Below are positions 23,501-35,500 of a stretch of 64,000 nt of DNA, piece by piece (positions within the stretch are counted from its first letter, which is position 1; every line of letters starts with the position of its first letter). The translations under genes and the position numbers were made by a program. The notes beneath the pieces were generated by a model, which saw only the letters and a program-made list of their open reading frames with translations, had not been told where the DNA came from and made no database searches. Location: assembly GCA_033032865.1 (NCBI GenBank), contig JAWHQI010000258.1, positions 3,844,001-3,908,000 of the forward strand, given 5' to 3'. Origin of the DNA: Dactylorhiza incarnata (lineage: Eukaryota; Streptophyta; Magnoliopsida; Asparagales; Orchidaceae).

Positions 23501-26500
23501 AAGAGCATGGAGAAAGGTTGGCTCGAGTGGAAAAGGAGTTGGCCGCACTCAAGGTTAAGGAAGCGCCTCCTCCCGATGTAAGAGCCCTTACTCGCCTCCT
23601 TCTCTCTTACCCGTCAACTTTGTTGGCTAGCTTTTCTATTTCAGGAGACCCCAGTCGCGCTGGTGACGCGTGTATCCGAGCTGGAGGAGCAGCTAGCCGT
23701 GGCGCAACGTGAAATCAGCTATCTGGGGACTCGCCTCGCTGAGGCGGAGTTCGAGGTAGCGGAGTGCCGCCACCCTACCAAAGGGGAGTCGTCAACAGCT
23801 CCTCCGCTCCATTTCACTCTGGCCCAAGTCGCTGAGACGCGCAGACAGTTCGCCATCAAGACGGCGACATTCACGCGGGAGCGGCTTCGGCGGCGGTTCC
23901 TTCTCACCGCGGAGGGGGCCCAAATCGATCTCGCGGTCCTCCTCCCGGAGCGGCGACTCCTCTGACGAATCAGAGGAAGAGGACCAACAGGGAGACTAGG
24001 TCGTCTGTTTTATGAATCGTTGTAATAATACATTTTTCTTTATGAACATTTCCAGCGTACTCGCTATCTTCATTTTATTGAATAGGCGTCTTCGCCTTTG
24101 TTTACTCTGATTGTGTTGTATGTTGTTGAGATGAATTCGTTTTTCTTTTTTCTGTCGTGCTCGCCCATATGGCGTACTCGCTACTGGTTGCGATTCTCCT
24201 AGGAGCGTTCTTCATGTAGGTTTAGCGTCTGAGTCCCTTTTACTCGTCAAGAGTGCGAGGCGGTTAGCGGAGGCCTCGCTGCACTGGGTCATCGCGCACC
24301 CGCGCCAGAGTTTTTCGCGAGGTAGTGGGCGAGTAGACTAGTGGTTTCGATGCTCGCGAATCTAGGAGATTTCTAGGGTACTCGCCTCGCCTCCCCTTAA
24401 CTCAATATAAAATTACCCTGGGGTTAGCACCTGTAGAATTTGGAGCTCACTCGAGGGGGCAAGTAGCAAGCCGCAGGGGAGGAGCCCAGTTCTACGGCCT
24501 GGTCTACGATAACTCTCTGCTCTAGGGCGTAAAACTCACTCGAGGGGGCAAGTAGCCAGCCTGCAGGGGAGGAGCCCAGTGCTACGGCCTGGTCTACGAC
24601 AACTTTCTGCTCGAGGACGTAGAACTCACTCGAGGGGGCAAGTAACCAGCCTGCAGGGGAGGAGCCCAGTGCTACGACGTGGTCTAGGACAACTCTCTGC
24701 TCGAGGACGTAGAACAAACTCGAGGGGGCAAGTAGCCAGCCTGCAGGGGAGGAGCCCAGTGTTACGGCCTGGTCTACGACAACTCTCTGCTCGAGGATGT
24801 AGAACTCACTCGAGGGGGCAAGTAGCCAACCTGCAGGGGAGGAGCCTAGTGCTACGGCCCGGTCTACGACAACTCTCTGCTCGAGGACGTAGAACTCACT
24901 TGAGGGGGCAAGTAATCAGCCTGCAGGGGAGGAGCCCAGTGCTACGACCTGGTCTACGACAACTCTCTGCTCGAGGACGTCGAACTCACTCGAGGGGGCA
25001 AGTAGTCAGCTTGCAGGGGAGGAGCCCAGTGCTACGGCCTGGTCTACGACAACTCTCTGCTCGAGGATGTCGAACTCACTCGAGGGGGAAAGTAGCCAGC
25101 CTGCAGGGGAGGAGCCCAGTGTTACGGCCTAGTCTACGACAACTCTCTGCTCGAGGACGTAGAACTCACTCGAGAGGGCAAGTAGCCAGCCTGCAGGGGA
25201 GGAGCACAATGTTACGGCCTGGTCTACGACAACTCTCTGCTCAAGGGCGTAGAAGATCTCGTTGCTTGGTACCTATTGTCCCGATAGTGAAGTGCTACAC
25301 ATTTGCAACAGAAAGCGTTATTACTTCATTTCAGCATAAAAGATGACTACGAAATTACATCGCTTTTAGGAGTAGAAACACTTTAAATCGTCTCCACTCC
25401 AAGTGTTTCCCTGGAGTTCTCCCTCAACATTCTGCAGGCAATACCCGCCTGTTTTTAGCACCTCGGAGACTATGTAGGGTCCCTCCCAATTGGGATGGAG
25501 TTTACCTACTGCTGCGGACCTCCCTGCGGCGTCTACCTTTTTGAGAACCAAGTCCCCCTTGTCGAATTGCTTGATTCGGACATGCTTGTCGAAGTGCTTT
25601 GCCATCCTCCGCTTGATCTCCTCCTGGCGGATCGTGGTCTGGTCGCGAAGTTCCTCCACGAAGTCCAATGTGAGTCGCTGCGCATCTTCGTTCTCGAGTC
25701 TCCATCCTTCGTCTCCGTCTTCTGCTGTCACCACCCTAGTGCTTCTGACCTCAAATTCCACCGGGATGAGGGCCTCCGAGCCGTGAGATAACTTGAAGGG
25801 TGATTCGCCAGTCGCTGTGCTGGGGGTAGTCCTCAGAGCCCAAAGGAACGAGGGGAGCTGATCCACCCAGTTTCCCTTCTTGTTCTCTACTTTCTTCTTG
25901 AGCAGGTTGACGATGACTTTGTTGGCCGCCTCGACCTGGCCGTTGCTCCTAAAGCGGAGGTCGATGCCGAGTTGGCTGCAGAAGTTTGTGAGCTCCAGGT
26001 TGCCGAACTGTGGGCCGTTGTCGGTGACGATGGCGAGTGGTAGCCCGTGCCTACATATGATCTCTCCCCAAATGAAATTCTTTACTATTAGGGAGGTTCT
26101 TTTGGCCAGGGACTTTACCTCCATCCACTTGGACAAGTAGTCAATCATCACCAGGAGATACTTCCTTTGTCCACTTGCCGGGGGGAACGGCCCTACCAGG
26201 TCCATTCCCCAAATGGCGAAGGGTCAGGGGGTGGTGATTGATCGGAGATGCTGGGCTGGCTGTAGTTGGAGTGGAGCATAGAGTTGGCACTTCGAGCACC
26301 TCCTTGCGAACTCGTCTGCGTCCTTTCTGATGGTATGCCAGAAGTATCCTGCCCTCAGCACCCTCTTCTCTAAGGTTCGACTTCCCGAGTGACTTCCGCA
26401 TTCGCCTGCGTGAATCTCCTCCAGGACCTGGGAGGCCTCTCCCTCGGACAGGCACCTCGCCAGGGGACCAGACAGAATCTTCCTGTAAAGCACCCCGTCA

Positions 26501-29500
26501 TTAAGTAAATAATAAGCTGATTTGTACCTGAACCGCCTCTTGTCCTGAACCTCCGAGGACAACTCGCCCGTGACTGAGAAAGTGACCAGGGGATCCATCC
26601 ATGAAGAGGGCTGATTGATGTCAATCATCTCCCCTTCCTCGATAGAAGGTCAAAACAACCCGGTGACCGTGCCCCCGACCACGGGGCCGTACTTGGCTAG
26701 TTGATCCGCTTGGGCATTCTCCTCCCTCAGAACTTGCTGCATAGAGAAGGATTTTAATGTGCCTACCAAGCCTTTGACATTCACCAGGTAGCGCTGCAGT
26801 GTCGGCTCCCTTGCCTCGAACTCCCCTCGAACCTGGGAGGCAACCACCATCGAGTCAGAGTAAACTCTGATGTCGTGAACTCCCAGTTCTCGGGCTACGC
26901 GGAGCCCCGCGATTACGACCACACACTCCGCTTGGTTGTTGGTGACCGGGAAGTGAATATCGACGGCCTGCTCTATCCTGGTGCCTTGGGGACTGATAAG
27001 GATGATTCCTCCCCCACAGGAGTTCCTCCCCGACGCTCCATCCACGAACATTTCCCAAGACACCCGCTGGGGTGCTTCCTCTTCCCTTACTTCCACGGTA
27101 TTGTCGGCCAGGAAGTCCGCCACGGCCTGGGCTTTCATGGCCAGCCGAGGGACATAGGTAACGTCGAACTCGCTGAGCTCCACTGACCGCTTGGTCAATC
27201 TTCCCCAGTGTTCTACTCCCTCCAAGATACTGCGGAGAGGGTGATCAGTCACCACCTTGATCGGATGGGCCTGAAAGTAGGGTCGGAGTCTTCGGGCTGA
27301 AACTATCAAGGCAAACGCTAACTTCTCCAAGATGGGGTATCGTAGTTCAGCCTTCTGCAGGACCCGACTCACATAGTAAATAGGGAGCTGCCTCTTCCCT
27401 TCCTCGCGGACCAAGACCGAACTCACCGCTTCGGCTCCTACCCCGACATACAAGAAAAGGTCCTCTCCCTCCCTAGGTCCTTGCAACAAAGGTGCCAGCG
27501 CCAGCTGGAGCTTCAAGCTCTCGAAGGCACCTTGACACTCCGCCGACCATTCGAATTTCCTGTTGTCTCGGAGTGTTTTGAAGAACGGCGATCACTTTTC
27601 CCCAGCCCTAGAGAGGAACCTACTCAACCCTGCCAATCGACCTGTCAGGCGTTGCACTTCCTTGACGTTCCTAGGCGCTTCCATCTCCATAATCGCCTTA
27701 ACCTTGTCCGGATTTGGTTCCACCCCTGTCGGGGTCAAGAGGTGACTCAAGAATTTCCCTTTCCCTGCTCCGAAAATGCACTTGGACTGATTCAATCTCA
27801 TTTTATATTTTCGGAGTGTGGTGAAGGTTTCTTCCAGGTCACGGAGGTGTTCCTCTACACTCCTGCTCTTCACCATGAGGTTATATATATATACCTCTAG
27901 GTTTTGCCCCTTCTGTTCCTTGAATACCCTATCCATCATTCACTGGTAAGTGGCTTCTGCGTTCTTAAGCCCAAAGGGCATCATTTTATAGCAATAACAC
28001 CCGTCGTTGGTAATGAAGGATACATGTTTTATGTCGAGAGGATGTATGTGGATTTGATGATAACCAGAAAAAGCGTCTAAAAAACTCATGACAGAGAATC
28101 CGACTGCTGAATCTACTAGCACGTCGATTCTAGGCAAGGGGTAGTAATCCTTGGGGCAAACTTTATTAAGAAGAGAAAAATCGATACACATGCACCACTT
28201 TCCATCTCCTTTTTTTACCATTACAACATTGGAGACCCAACCTGGATACTGGATCTCCGACACAAACCCCGCCTCCAGCAGCTTCCTGACCTCCTCTCTG
28301 ATGGGCTCGACCAGGGTGGTGGTGGTTGCCCTCTTCTTCTGCTGGATGGGATGGACTCCCTTGTCCAGGTTGAGATGATGTCAGGCGACGTCTGCGTCAA
28401 TGCCTGACATGTCCGCCGCGCTCCATGAGAAGATATCTGCGTTCTTCTGGATGCATGACAGGATCTTCTCCTTATCTTATTCCTCTAACTCCCCACCGAT
28501 CTTTACTTTCCCTGGCCTCCCGCCTTCAAATACAATCTCCTTCTCTTCCACCTTCTCGGCCGCTTCCAGCCTCGCCATCTCCTCCATCACCTGATCCACC
28601 ACCTCGGCTTCCTCCTTCCAGCTGATGGTGTTGACGACGTTGAGATAGCACTGTCTCGCCACCTTGGGATCGCTTCGAATCCTGATCTGCAACCGTTCTT
28701 GGTTGTACTTCAGACACTTGTGGTAGGGAGGCACACACTTGTAGGCACTGATGAGCGGCCTGCCGAAGATGACGTTGTAGCTGCTGGGGGTGTCAACAAT
28801 GACGAACCTGCAACACTTGGTGGTTCCCCCAGCGTCACGACCAACTCCACTCCTTCTACCTCCTTTCTTTCTCCCGAGAACCCGAAGAGCGGCCCCTCCG
28901 TCGCGGTGACCCTCTTCTCTTCCACCTTCATGGCGTCGAATGCCTTCTTGAACACCACGTTGACGGAGCTCCCGTTGTCTACCAGGATGCGGGAGACCGT
29001 GTAGTTCTCTACGGTGGCCTTGATTACCACTGCGTCGTGGAAGGGATTCTCGTTGCCCAGCATATCCTCCTCTGAAAAGGTGATCTCACCTATCGGTGGT
29101 GGAGTCTGAGTCGCCAAAGCCACACCCCTCCGGTACACGACGTTAAGACTCCCCTTCCAGGTGGCCTCCAACCCCGCTCCTCCGTTGATGACGCCTATCC
29201 CTCCGTGAGCTCCGAGATCTCCCCGATCTTCACATCTCCTTAAGGAGGGGGCTCCTCCCCCCTATTCCTCCGCACTTCCCCTCCTTCTCTTTCGTGCCTC
29301 CCTTCCTGGGCCCCTTCTGCCCCTCTTCTCAACTCCAGGAATTCGGGGCATGTAGCCGTTGCATGACCCTCCACCCGGTGGAAGTCGCAATAAGGCATTG
29401 CCCGATGCTTCTCCTCGCCTCGCGGCTGTCGCGGTCTCGCTCTCCGATCCCGCCCTCGTCCTCTCCTGATGACGTTCGCCTCTCGAGGCGGTGCCTGGTT

Positions 29501-32500
29501 CTGCCTCCACCGCCCTTGCCTCTGGTCGGGGGAACGACAGCGGTCCCGACGTTCGGGGGAAAACCTTCTTCCCTGCCTCTCAGGGTAACCTCTTCCCGCG
29601 GGTCTTCGGGCCGGCTTGTTTGGCGGAACCTGGAACCTCATCTCCTGATCTCGCCGATCCCTATTCTCTCGGGATCCTCTCCCTTCCTGCCTCCTCGGCT
29701 CTTCCTTCTTCTTGGCCTCCTGCCTGCTGCTTCCGTATTCTTCCTTCTCCTCGCTTCCAGCCCGGCCAGCTTGGCCACGAACTCCAGGCTTGTCGCTTCA
29801 ACTTTGATCTGCCTCGCGGCTCGATCGATCAGTTCCTCGAACGACAAGGGAGGATTGCGGGTGATCTCCATCTTGAAGAATCCTGGTTGCAGTCCGAGCT
29901 TGAATGCTAACATCAGAGTGTTCCCTGGAATCAGGTTGACCCGAACTCGCCTCGCTCCCTTCTTGCGCGAGCGCGGCCGAGGCGAATAGGCCATTCCCTA
30001 CTCGCCGAGGGGCGAGAAGGAGCTTTTGTCGTCGAGACGGGCTGTTCATATCGCTTAGATGAATCACGCTCATGACACCGAGAAGGGACCATGCCGTCGA
30101 GAAGGAAATTATGACGTCGAGAAGAAATCACGTCGATAAGAGCTACGACGGGGAGGGGCGTACTCGCCTCACCCTACCCTGGGCGAGTAGGACCATCATT
30201 GGATCTACTCGCCAGATGTTGTTGGTCTACTCGCAAAATACGGGTTGTACAGCTACAACCTTATATCCGGGCATGCATTTGCACCCTCAATCCCGACATT
30301 TTCCCTCGAGCCATGGAGCAAGGCCATTTTGTTTAAAAGGAGTCATATGACCTCTTAGGCACTACCTTACCCCGCTACCAACCCCCAAAATTGTCACATG
30401 AATACTTAGCTCACATCTCCTAGGTCTCCCTGTCAAGCGCCCACATTTCATCAATATGAAGCCCACAAACATTGGTACTATCGGTACCCCCCTTTGCCAC
30501 CATTACCATTAATACCGCGACTTCCTCCAACTGGACCTCTATTTCCACTGCAAACAACCTTACTCTCCTACACACGAATCTACAAATAAAGGATTGCATT
30601 TAATACTCGGTGCCAAAGACGAAGATAACACCATCGCTAACTTTGTGGCTCTTGGTCGATTTTGAAGGGAGTATTGATACGAATACCCACTGTGGGTGGA
30701 TCCTCCTCGCAACTACTGAAGACATAAAGCATCTCTTAACTTATTATTTATTAATATTATCTTTTAGTTAGTATTAAGTTTTTTTACGTAATGTCTTTTA
30801 AATGGCATTTTGGTAATTTAATTATTAGAGTTTTCTCTCCCTAAATAAGGGAATGTCGATGAGCTGTATTGATCATCTTAAGAAGTCTTGTAAGCTCTCA
30901 CTTGGAGAGAGACTCTTAGAGGGAACCGATCATCAAGAGCTTGACGTGAGCATACCTATTGAATTATATTTATTTTCTATTTCTAGTGCAATCTTTCATT
31001 TAGTTATTACTAATTTAATGTTAATTCCTTGTAATACCCTGTACTATAAGTAGAGGGTCTCTTTTATTTCGAGAAATATAGCATTGTAAACTTTCAACAT
31101 GGTATCAGAGCCTTAGCCGCTCGACCTTCTGCTCGCTTGATCCGCCGATTCCCTACGTACGCTTCTCTTCCCTCTCCAATTTTCTCTCTCCTAACATCTC
31201 TACCGCCGATCCTTCCCTTCTCCTCTTCTTTCTCCCCTACCGTCGCAAGCTGGGACCTTCCTGTAGCATGCCGATCGGTGCACGGGTCGATTGGCTCCGT
31301 CGGGTGTCTCCTCCGACAATCGTCTGATTTGCCTTATTTTTTTCCAGAAAAGTTTCGTTTTTCCTTCCTCTATCACATCCTACGAGGATCGATTGAGGGT
31401 TTTACTAGATCTTCCTATATCATCGATCTAGTTTTCTTCCCCTTTATATACTTCCTCACAAGAAAAAGGTTCTACCTCCTTCAGGCATTGTATGACTACG
31501 GCCCTCAACGATTTAATACTCTAGGATCCTGGGCGGTCCTATTGGTAGTGTCCAAAATTTTTTCCGGCAACGACGTCTTTCTGGAGATCTTCTGGTGGCT
31601 GTTTGTGACCTATTTTGAAATTCTTCGGCATTTTTTTGTTCTCTGATCTCATAATGTGTGATGTGGTTGATTCTCGTGATGACTCTCAACCCGCTGGATC
31701 TACCCGGGTTGTGAACGATCATACGATTTCTCAAATTACCATGATCGTCTTGATACTACAAATTATTTATCTTGGTCTTGATCTATTGCCTTGGCTCTTA
31801 AGAGTCACCAGTTGTTTGACTATGTTAATGATGCTATTAAGGAGCTATCGAAGATTGAGTCCAGTTGGGGACAATGAGAATCACAGAACTCTTTGGTTAT
31901 ATCATGGTTGATTAATTCCATGCAAGAGGCTATTGCACGGAACTATCTACCGCTATGGACATTTGGAGTCGTGCTGAATCCACATATTCCCAAAAAGGAA
32001 ACACCGCTCAGATATTTCAGTTACAGAGGAAGATCTTTCTCCTTCGATAAGTGATCGCCCACCATCCGCCTATTATTTGAAGTTCACTCAGCTATATCAC
32101 GAGTATGACCATTTTGTCTCCCTCGACCTTGTCTGCTCCGCTGATGCGATCATTATTCGTGCTCATGAAGATCGGAATAGGGTGTTTGAGTTTCTACATG
32201 GTTTACACATGGGCTTTGATCAGATCATTGTTCAGATCCTTGACTGCACTCCGGTCCCTTCGTTGTCAAAGACCTATGTAAAACCCCACCTTAGTTTTAC
32301 CACAAATCAGCAGTCCGGCCGGGCCCCGTGATAAGAAGCAAACTAAGAAATGGTAATATAAATTGCTACATAGCTGGTATAAAATGAAATAACAGAAAAA
32401 AAAACTAAGTAGTACTTACAGCGGAAACAGTAAAAGAAACTAAGGGGTAAAAGTGTACCTCACACTTGATTTCACAGAACCACTAAAAAGAAAGTGTCAT

Positions 32501-35500
32501 AATACTTGAAATACCGAAATCTTAATATAGTCTGATACATGGAAACATTAGATCATCCTGGTACATGACCAACATAATAACATTGTACTGAAAGGAAAAC
32601 CACTGATTGAAAACAAACTAAACAAGGTACAACGGCAATCGCGCTCATCCTAGGCGCAACACCCCACCTGTGACTCCTGTAATGAGAAGCCCAAAAATGG
32701 GTCAGCCCAACTGAAGAGTAAGAAAAACCATTTCCCCTAGTGACACTAAAATGTTAAAAATTGAAGAAACATGAGTGAGTGTCAAATACAGAAATAACTA
32801 TTTTGTACTAAATAAGTATTTATACAATATTACTACGCATGTTTTTCTGTCAAAGTGACACAAACATAAATGACTATTCTGCTGTGATTCAATCATGTAT
32901 TTCTCCTTAAAAATCACAATATACTATAAGGGTTTCTAAACCGTGACGTACACTTAAATCTTGGGGTTGCAACTTATGCGCGATCTAACGATCCGAGTCC
33001 TTACTAACGAACGCATCACGTTCTTGGACTCGTATCTATTGAACTATAAGGGGATGTATTTTTCCCCCAAAAGTTGAGGCTCCTAGGGGCTACTATGCCC
33101 TAAGAGACAGATTGTGCGCCTCAATCTTATCACGAGCGATAACATCATTCGTGCCTCCTAAATGATTTCTGTTATTATTTGGAATTTCAATAAAAGTTCT
33201 ACTAGCTGTGCTGCGTAGGTTCACCGTTTCCCGAGAACTCTAACCTTTAGGAGAACATCATATTCGTACTCTACTGATTTATTTGAATGTCTAGAACGTA
33301 CTCTAACACATACTATCAGTTATTAGTACAAAACACGAGAATATATTACTAATTAATTTCTCGTCTAAAATATTATGCGCTACTATGATATGTCTAACCA
33401 AAAGAAATAGATTTTCTTACCGTTGAATTGCGTCGCTCGTACACAAGGCGCGACGGCATATCGTCCTCTCAAGTTTTCGGACTGAAACACGGAAAACGGG
33501 GACTGCTGGAGTGATCCTCCGCTGAAGGACCGGCTGCTGGATCGCTGATTAGAGTAGTCAAAACTTAGAAGAATAGAGGGCATCAATTATAACTGGAGGG
33601 AGGAAAGGGATCTTCATCACTTACCTTGGCAGGAAGGACCAAACAGGAAGATGGCGACTCAAATCCTACCTGCGCAGAAACAGGGACGACCGGAAGACCA
33701 CCGACGGGGTTTCACGATGAGGCTACTGGATCTGCAGGAAGGTGTCGGGGCTGGAAACGCACACTGCGAGAGTTAATAGGCCCTGCTGCCGCACTCGACG
33801 GAGGAAGGAGAGGCGGATGGGTCTTCACGAAAGGGAGGAGGTGGCTCCTAAGCGTCGGCCGCCGATGACTATCAGGGGGGGGGGGGAGCGAGCGCCGACA
33901 ACCGAGAGAGACGGGGAGCCCTAAGCCTCGCTCGGGTCGAGAGGGAGGAGGAATAGATCGGCGGTTACCTAAACTGTCGAGCGCCTGGGAGATAAAAAGA
34001 GGAGAAACAGCGGTTCCGATTATGCGAGAGGTCAAGCGTCGGTTAAGAAAGGAAACCGTATAATGGAAAATTTGTTTAACTCCTACTTTAATGCTCATTT
34101 ACTGCTGCACTGCTAACGCGCTAAAATTATAAAATTACGGTTCCTGCGAACCTCTAAGTTGCGTCATAGTGATATTATTAACTTCAATTTACGTACTAAT
34201 CAGAGCGCAACAACTAGCCACAATAGTTCGTACCTCGACATGACGTAGGCTTAATCACCCTTGCTCGAGATCGGGCCCTGCGAACAAATTTAGTTTGGCG
34301 TATTAAAATGTGGATGTTACAAATCTCCCCTCCTAATAAAATTTTCGACCCCGAAAATTACAACCATACCTGAGTCAAAAAGGAAAGCATAATCTTCATT
34401 GATCCGGAGTTCATCTTCTCTTTCCCAAGAATACTCTGGTCGGCCACAGTTCATGCAAAGGACCTTTACAAAACGGATCTCTCTGCTACGGAGCTTCTGA
34501 ACTCTTGAGTCCACTATCCTGACTGGCTTGATATTAATACTAAGATTTGATTCGATTGGTGCTTCCTCAGTACTGATTATCTGACTGGGGTCTCTGACTG
34601 CTCTCCTCAGATAGGAGACGTGGAAAACGTCGTGTAGGCCACTCATTTCCTCGGGCAAGGCCAATCTATAAGCAACCTCACCTATGCGCTCCAACACCTC
34701 GAAAGGACCAACGAACCTTGGACTCAACTTCTTCATCCGCTTGATTCGGGAAACACCCTTGACTGGTTTGACCTTCAGATAGACAAAGTCTCCTACGCTG
34801 AACTCCACTGATCTATGCCTCTGATCATAATATTTGGCCTGACGATCCTGTGCTATCTTCATGCGCTCCTGAATGAGTTTAATTCGAGTTGTGGTCTTGT
34901 CCACCCAAGATTCCTTGATGGAAGACCTCTCCTCAACTTCCGCCCAGCACAACGGTGTCCGACACCGCCTACCATAAAGAGCTTCAAAAGGCGCCATCCC
35001 AATGATAGCTTGAAAACTATTATTGTAGGAGAACTCTACAAGGGTGATATACTTCTCCCACTTACCTTCAAAATCTAGAATGCACATACGGAGCATATCT
35101 TCCATGGTTCTATTCGCGCGTTCTGTCTGCCCATCTGTCTGGGGGTGGAAAGCTGTACTAAAAAGTAGCTTAGTGCCCAAACGCTCATGAACGTACTTCC
35201 ATTCCTTGGAGGTAAACCTGCCATCTCTGTCTGAGATTATAGTCTTCGGAACACCATGGAGTCGAACTATCTCATCCACATACAACTGAGCCAATTTTGG
35301 GCCTTGATCCGTTTTCTTATTGGGAATGAAATGGGCAACCTTGGAAAGACGATCGACTATAACCCATAATGAATCATTCCCACTCTGCGATCGGGGAAGG
35401 CCGTGAACGAAATCCATCGATATATCCTCAAAGTTCCACTCCGGAATAGGTAGGGGCTTCAACTTGCCCCCTGGTCTCTGGCACTCGGCTTTAACCAACT

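Larger units (their letters stand above)
19190..30251 (-). mobile_element. Tat-lineage Gypsy retrotransposon, defective, 11,062 bp
   Basis: Ends TGTTGGAACC...GGGTTGTACA with GCTAC duplications (19185-19189 and 30252-30256). On the minus strand it carries gag, an aspartic protease, RT, RNase H, a second archaeal-type RNase H and integrase: the dual RNase H layout of the Tat group. Between integrase and the left LTR lie a 90-bp tandem array and two antisense genes, also a Tat habit. The left (3') LTR is complete (19190-20303), but the right (5') LTR keeps only its outer 317 bp and is joined directly to gag. Many frameshifts and stops; inactive. Confidence 0.92.
18542..31012 (+). mobile_element. 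Gag-only LTR element (TR-GAG-like), split by an 11-kb Tat insertion
   Basis: LTRs at 18542-18841 and 30675-31012 are clearly related but diverged (shared AGCTCTCACTTGGAGAG, CTCTTAGAGGGAACC and TTTTCTATTTCTAGTGCAAT). A tRNA-Tyr-type PBS follows the left LTR, and a Gypsy gag remnant runs up to 19189 and resumes at 30257. Without the nested element it is about 1.4 kb, too short for pol. The right LTR abuts a Copia LTR, so its last bases and target duplication are uncertain. Older than its neighbours, judged from LTR divergence. Confidence 0.72.

Noticed and set aside
24448..25257. CRISPR-like array
   Set aside because: Direct 90-bp tandem copies without unique spacers in a plant retroelement.
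24579..25346. Long + strand open frame with a repeating 30-residue unit
   Set aside because: It is the 90-bp tandem array read in one frame; the minus strand is also open over part of it, and there is no start context or known domain.
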